Shown: one piece after another, positions 5,400-7,243 of the stretch
Layout: every line of letters starts with the position of its first letter
How positions within the stretch are numbered: position 1 is the stretch's first letter
NCBI GenBank assembly: GCA_007117145.1
Contig: SKHC01000007.1
Coordinates: 1 to 7,243 of the forward strand
Length of the DNA: 7,243 nt
Reading direction: 5' to 3'
Source: Candidatus Woesearchaeota archaeon
GTDB taxonomy: Archaea; Nanobdellota; Nanobdellia; Woesearchaeales; 21-14-0-10-32-9
Made by a program: the position numbers and the translations under genes
The notes under the pieces: model-generated
The model's database searches: none
What the model saw: the letters and a program-made list of their open reading frames with translations, nothing else
What the model was told of the DNA's origin: nothing

Positions 5400-6359
5400 A
5401 TGGATAGTAGTGCTATATGGACTGAAAAATACAGGCCACAAAGATTCTCAGAAGTGAAAGGACAAAAAGAAATAGTAAACAGAATACAAGCTTTAGTCAA
5501 AAAAAACAATTTACCCCACTTACTTCTCGCAGGACCTCCAGGAGTTGGAAAAACAACTCTCGCACTTGTAATTGTAAAAGAATTATACGGTGAAAATTGG
5601 AGAGATAACTTCTTAGAACTAAATGCTAGCGATGAAAGAGGTATAGATGTCATAAGACAAAAAGTAAAAGACTTTGCCAGAACAAAAGCATTAGGAGATG
5701 TACCTTTCAAAATCATATACTTAGATGAAAGTGATGCACTAACTAGAGAAGCACAACAAGCTCTTAGAAGAACAATGGAAAACTACACAACTACTTGTAG
5801 GTTCATTTTAAGTTGTAACTATTCAAGCAAAATCCTAGAACCAATACAGAGCAGATGCACAGTATTTAGGTTTAAACCATTATCAAAAGAAGAAATCCAA
5901 GAAATCATAGGTATAATCGCAAAAAACGAATCTTTAACAATAGATAGCGAAGCAAAAGAAGCACTATACTACGTAAGCGCAGGAGATGTAAGAAAACTAG
6001 AAAACATAATGCAAAGCGCAGCAGCAATAACTACAAACATAACAAAAAAACACATCTTCGACATAAGTAGCTTTGCAGAACCCTTGGAAATTAGAGAGAT
6101 TATACAACGATGCATAGATCATGACTTTCCAGGTGCAAAGAAGAAACTAGTTGATATCATGATAAACCAAGGATTATCAGGATTAGACGTTGTCAGACAA
6201 CTCCAAAAAGAAGCATGGAATAGTAACACAAAAGATCTTTCTAAACTTGAAATGGTCAAAGAATGCGGAGAAGCAGAATTTAGAATGATAGAAGGAAGCG
6301 ATGAATTCATTCAACTAGAAAGCTTACTTGCTAAGTTTGTATTAATAAATAAAGAATAA
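5400..6359 (+). CDS. rfcS: Replication factor C small subunit (clamp loader ATPase)
   Basis: AAA+ ATPase of the archaeal clamp loader, which with RfcL opens the PCNA ring and loads it onto primed DNA. At 319 residues it has normal family length. In order: the N-terminal WTEKYRPQRFSEVKGQ box (7-22), Walker A GPPGVGKTT (45-53), the conserved LNASDERGIDVIR stretch (74-86), Walker B IIYLDESD (105-112; the family usually has DEAD, so Ala is replaced by Ser), sensor 1 around LSCNYS (137-142), the arginine-finger SRC motif (151-153), and sensor 2 GDVRKLEN (195-202). The C-terminal third (225-319) is the helical collar. No intein interrupts the gene, although archaeal rfc genes often carry one. A TTG at 5388 is in frame, but promoter spacing and the usual N-terminus favour the ATG. 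Confidence 0.97.
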   Translation: MDSSAIWTEKYRPQRFSEVKGQKEIVNRIQALVKKNNLPHLLLAGPPGVGKTTLALVIVKELYGENWRDNFLELNASDERGIDVIRQKVKDFARTKALGDVPFKIIYLDESDALTREAQQALRRTMENYTTTCRFILSCNYSSKILEPIQSRCTVFRFKPLSKEEIQEIIGIIAKNESLTIDSEAKEALYYVSAGDVRKLENIMQSAAAITTNITKKHIFDISSFAEPLEIREIIQRCIDHDFPGAKKKLVDIMINQGLSGLDVVRQLQKEAWNSNTKDLSKLEMVKECGEAEFRMIEGSDEFIQLESLLAKFVLINKE

Positions 6360-6376
6360 AAAAAAATTAAAAAAAA
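6358..6376 (-). terminator. Double poly-T terminator of the secreted-protein gene
   Basis: On the minus strand, just after the stop codon at 6383, there is a run of eight T, then AA, then nine T. This is a strong archaeal-type termination signal. It occupies the 23-base gap to the convergent rfcS stop and overlaps the rfcS stop codon. For rfcS itself the plus strand offers only five T (6380-6384). Confidence 0.5.
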
Positions 6377-6382
6377 TTGTTT

Positions 6383-7243
6383 TTAGCTTCTTTCAACTAC
6401 AACGTTCTTTTGAATCTGCTCATTATAATCATATTCTAAAACGATGTTAAAAGGTTGAATTCTTGGACTTCTCTCAGAGAAACCAACATCACAAGAGATA
6501 TCAACTTTTCCTTGCTGGTCAAGTATTACAAACCCTTCATTTTTACCTGTAGGCTCTCTTAAACCTCTACATTGGATTTCTTCTCCAGCACCATCAAAAC
6601 CTTCAACTCTAACAAGGATTCTGTTTTCTATTCTAGCTTGATCTGAACAATCCAAATCTTGCTGGAATGCTCGCCCAGTATCTCTGTTTTCTATAGTAAA
6701 GCTAATTCTTGTAGCATCACTTCCAGCAGAAGATTGACTCATCCTAGTTACTTGAATTGGAGCTCCACTGTTGAAGACTTGCCTTGTACTCGCAACCATA
6801 CAAATATCTCCCGTTTGATCTCTTCTAAAATCATTCTTAACACATAAAGTGCTACTCACCCTAGTTTCATATTTGTAACAAATATCTGCTCTGAATGGGA
6901 AAGGTTGACTACCTTGAACTGACTGTTGATACGCTAAATCTGTAAAGCTAACTTCAATTGGGAAGCTAGAAATTATACTTCCATCAGGATTCTTTTCATT
7001 AGCTTCAATTAAATCGTCACTTACAGCTCTCAATTCATCAACAGACATACCAAACTGTGAAGCTGGAAACCCGCTTAATTGTACTCTAACATCGCCAGCA
7101 GCTACAAAAGTTTCTCCTCTGTTTGCTATCGATACAATAACATCGAAAGCATCATCTCCACCATCACTTACTCTAGCCGGCGGGAAACTATCCACAAACT
7201 CAGCCTTTAAACCTTGTGTACCTCCGATGAACGGAGTTGTTCT
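6383..7243 (-). CDS. Probable secreted or surface protein with six cysteines, 5' partial
   Basis: The frame is open from the right edge to a TAA at 6383, leaving 286 visible residues without the N-terminus. A GTG at 7195 could be taken as a start, but the 16 codons before it are in frame and read PFIGGTQGLKAEFV, continuous with the domain that follows, so it is probably internal. The sequence is rich in beta-strand patterns, with two stretches resembling Ig-like/CARDB folds: DAFDVIVSIANRGETF (31-46) with VRVQLSGFP (52-60), and RISFTIENRDTGRAF (179-193) with RILVRVEGF (208-216). Six cysteines (122, 134, 148, 199, 225, 251 of the visible part) suggest disulfides outside the cell. I recall similar proteins in Woesearchaeota/Pacearchaeota genomes as uncharacterised surface proteins, but cannot name a family. 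The signal peptide and any anchor would lie beyond the window. Function unknown. Confidence 0.8.
   Translation of the reverse strand, partial: RTTPFIGGTQGLKAEFVDSFPPARVSDGGDDAFDVIVSIANRGETFVAAGDVRVQLSGFPASQFGMSVDELRAVSDDLIEANEKNPDGSIISSFPIEVSFTDLAYQQSVQGSQPFPFRADICYKYETRVSSTLCVKNDFRRDQTGDICMVASTRQVFNSGAPIQVTRMSQSSAGSDATRISFTIENRDTGRAFQQDLDCSDQARIENRILVRVEGFDGAGEEIQCRGLREPTGKNEGFVILDQQGKVDISCDVGFSERSPRIQPFNIVLEYDYNEQIQKNVVVERS

Noticed and set aside
5348..5716. Minus-strand open frame of 122 codons
   Set aside because: It is the antisense shadow of the start of rfcS, with composition of a reversed AT-rich gene and no recognisable motif.
6119..6310. Minus-strand open frame of 63 codons
   Set aside because: It lies entirely antisense inside rfcS with no support.
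5400..6359. Possible intein in rfcS
   Set aside because: The reading frame is continuous and normal length, with Walker A, Walker B and SRC motifs uninterrupted.
6659..6847. Plus-strand open frame of 62 codons
   Set aside because: It is antisense inside the secreted-protein gene; no motif and no promoter.
7193..7195. GTG as the start of the secreted-protein gene
   Set aside because: The frame stays open to the window edge, and the preceding residues look like part of the same domain; no promoter or ribosome site lies before the GTG.
1..7243. CRISPR arrays, insertion sequences, tRNA or rRNA genes, defence islands
   Set aside because: Reading both strands I saw no regularly spaced repeats, transposase motifs, terminal inverted repeats or tRNA-like T-loop sequences; all gaps are 121 bases or less and are explained by promoters and terminators.

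Overview
The window is AT-rich and reads as archaeal chromosome. The clearest signs are a replication factor C small subunit, an archaeal/eukaryotic-class tyrosyl-tRNA synthetase, a small PRC-barrel protein, an archaeal-style VapB antitoxin and TATA-like boxes about 25 bases before most start codons. The low GC, compact spacing and an exported protein with a signal segment ending in MTGAVV suggest a DPANN-type archaeon (Woesearchaeota/Pacearchaeota-like). That lineage is an inference; the sequence proves only the archaeal assignment.

Layout from left to right: an M24 metallopeptidase (minus strand, 3' end cut by the window edge) is transcribed divergently from tyrS (plus) across 44 bases. A PRC-barrel gene with its own promoter follows on plus. 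It converges on a two-gene minus-strand stretch: a Ski2/Mtr4-like RNA helicase, then a membrane-anchored rhodanese. Further right is a minus-strand vapBC toxin-antitoxin pair with a 4-base overlap, divergent from rfcS (plus). rfcS converges on the 3' end of a large, probably secreted, cysteine-containing protein (minus) that stays open at the right edge.

The genes do not form one pathway. They are informational housekeeping functions (tRNA charging, clamp loading, RNA unwinding), proteolysis and surface proteins, with one toxin-antitoxin module between two of them. Most transcripts look leaderless. The PRC-barrel gene is the exception, with a leader and a Shine-Dalgarno-like site, and vapC appears to be translated by coupling through an internal Shine-Dalgarno. 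No intergenic gap exceeds about 121 bases, and I saw no tRNA, rRNA, CRISPR array or insertion sequence.

I did not find a convincing undescribed system. The points most worth a second look are the opisthokont/haloarchaeal-like TyrRS, the short Ski2-type helicase apparently lacking the arch, a 14-base perfect palindrome in the vapBC promoter that also argues for a later vapB start, and the six-cysteine surface protein that runs off the window.
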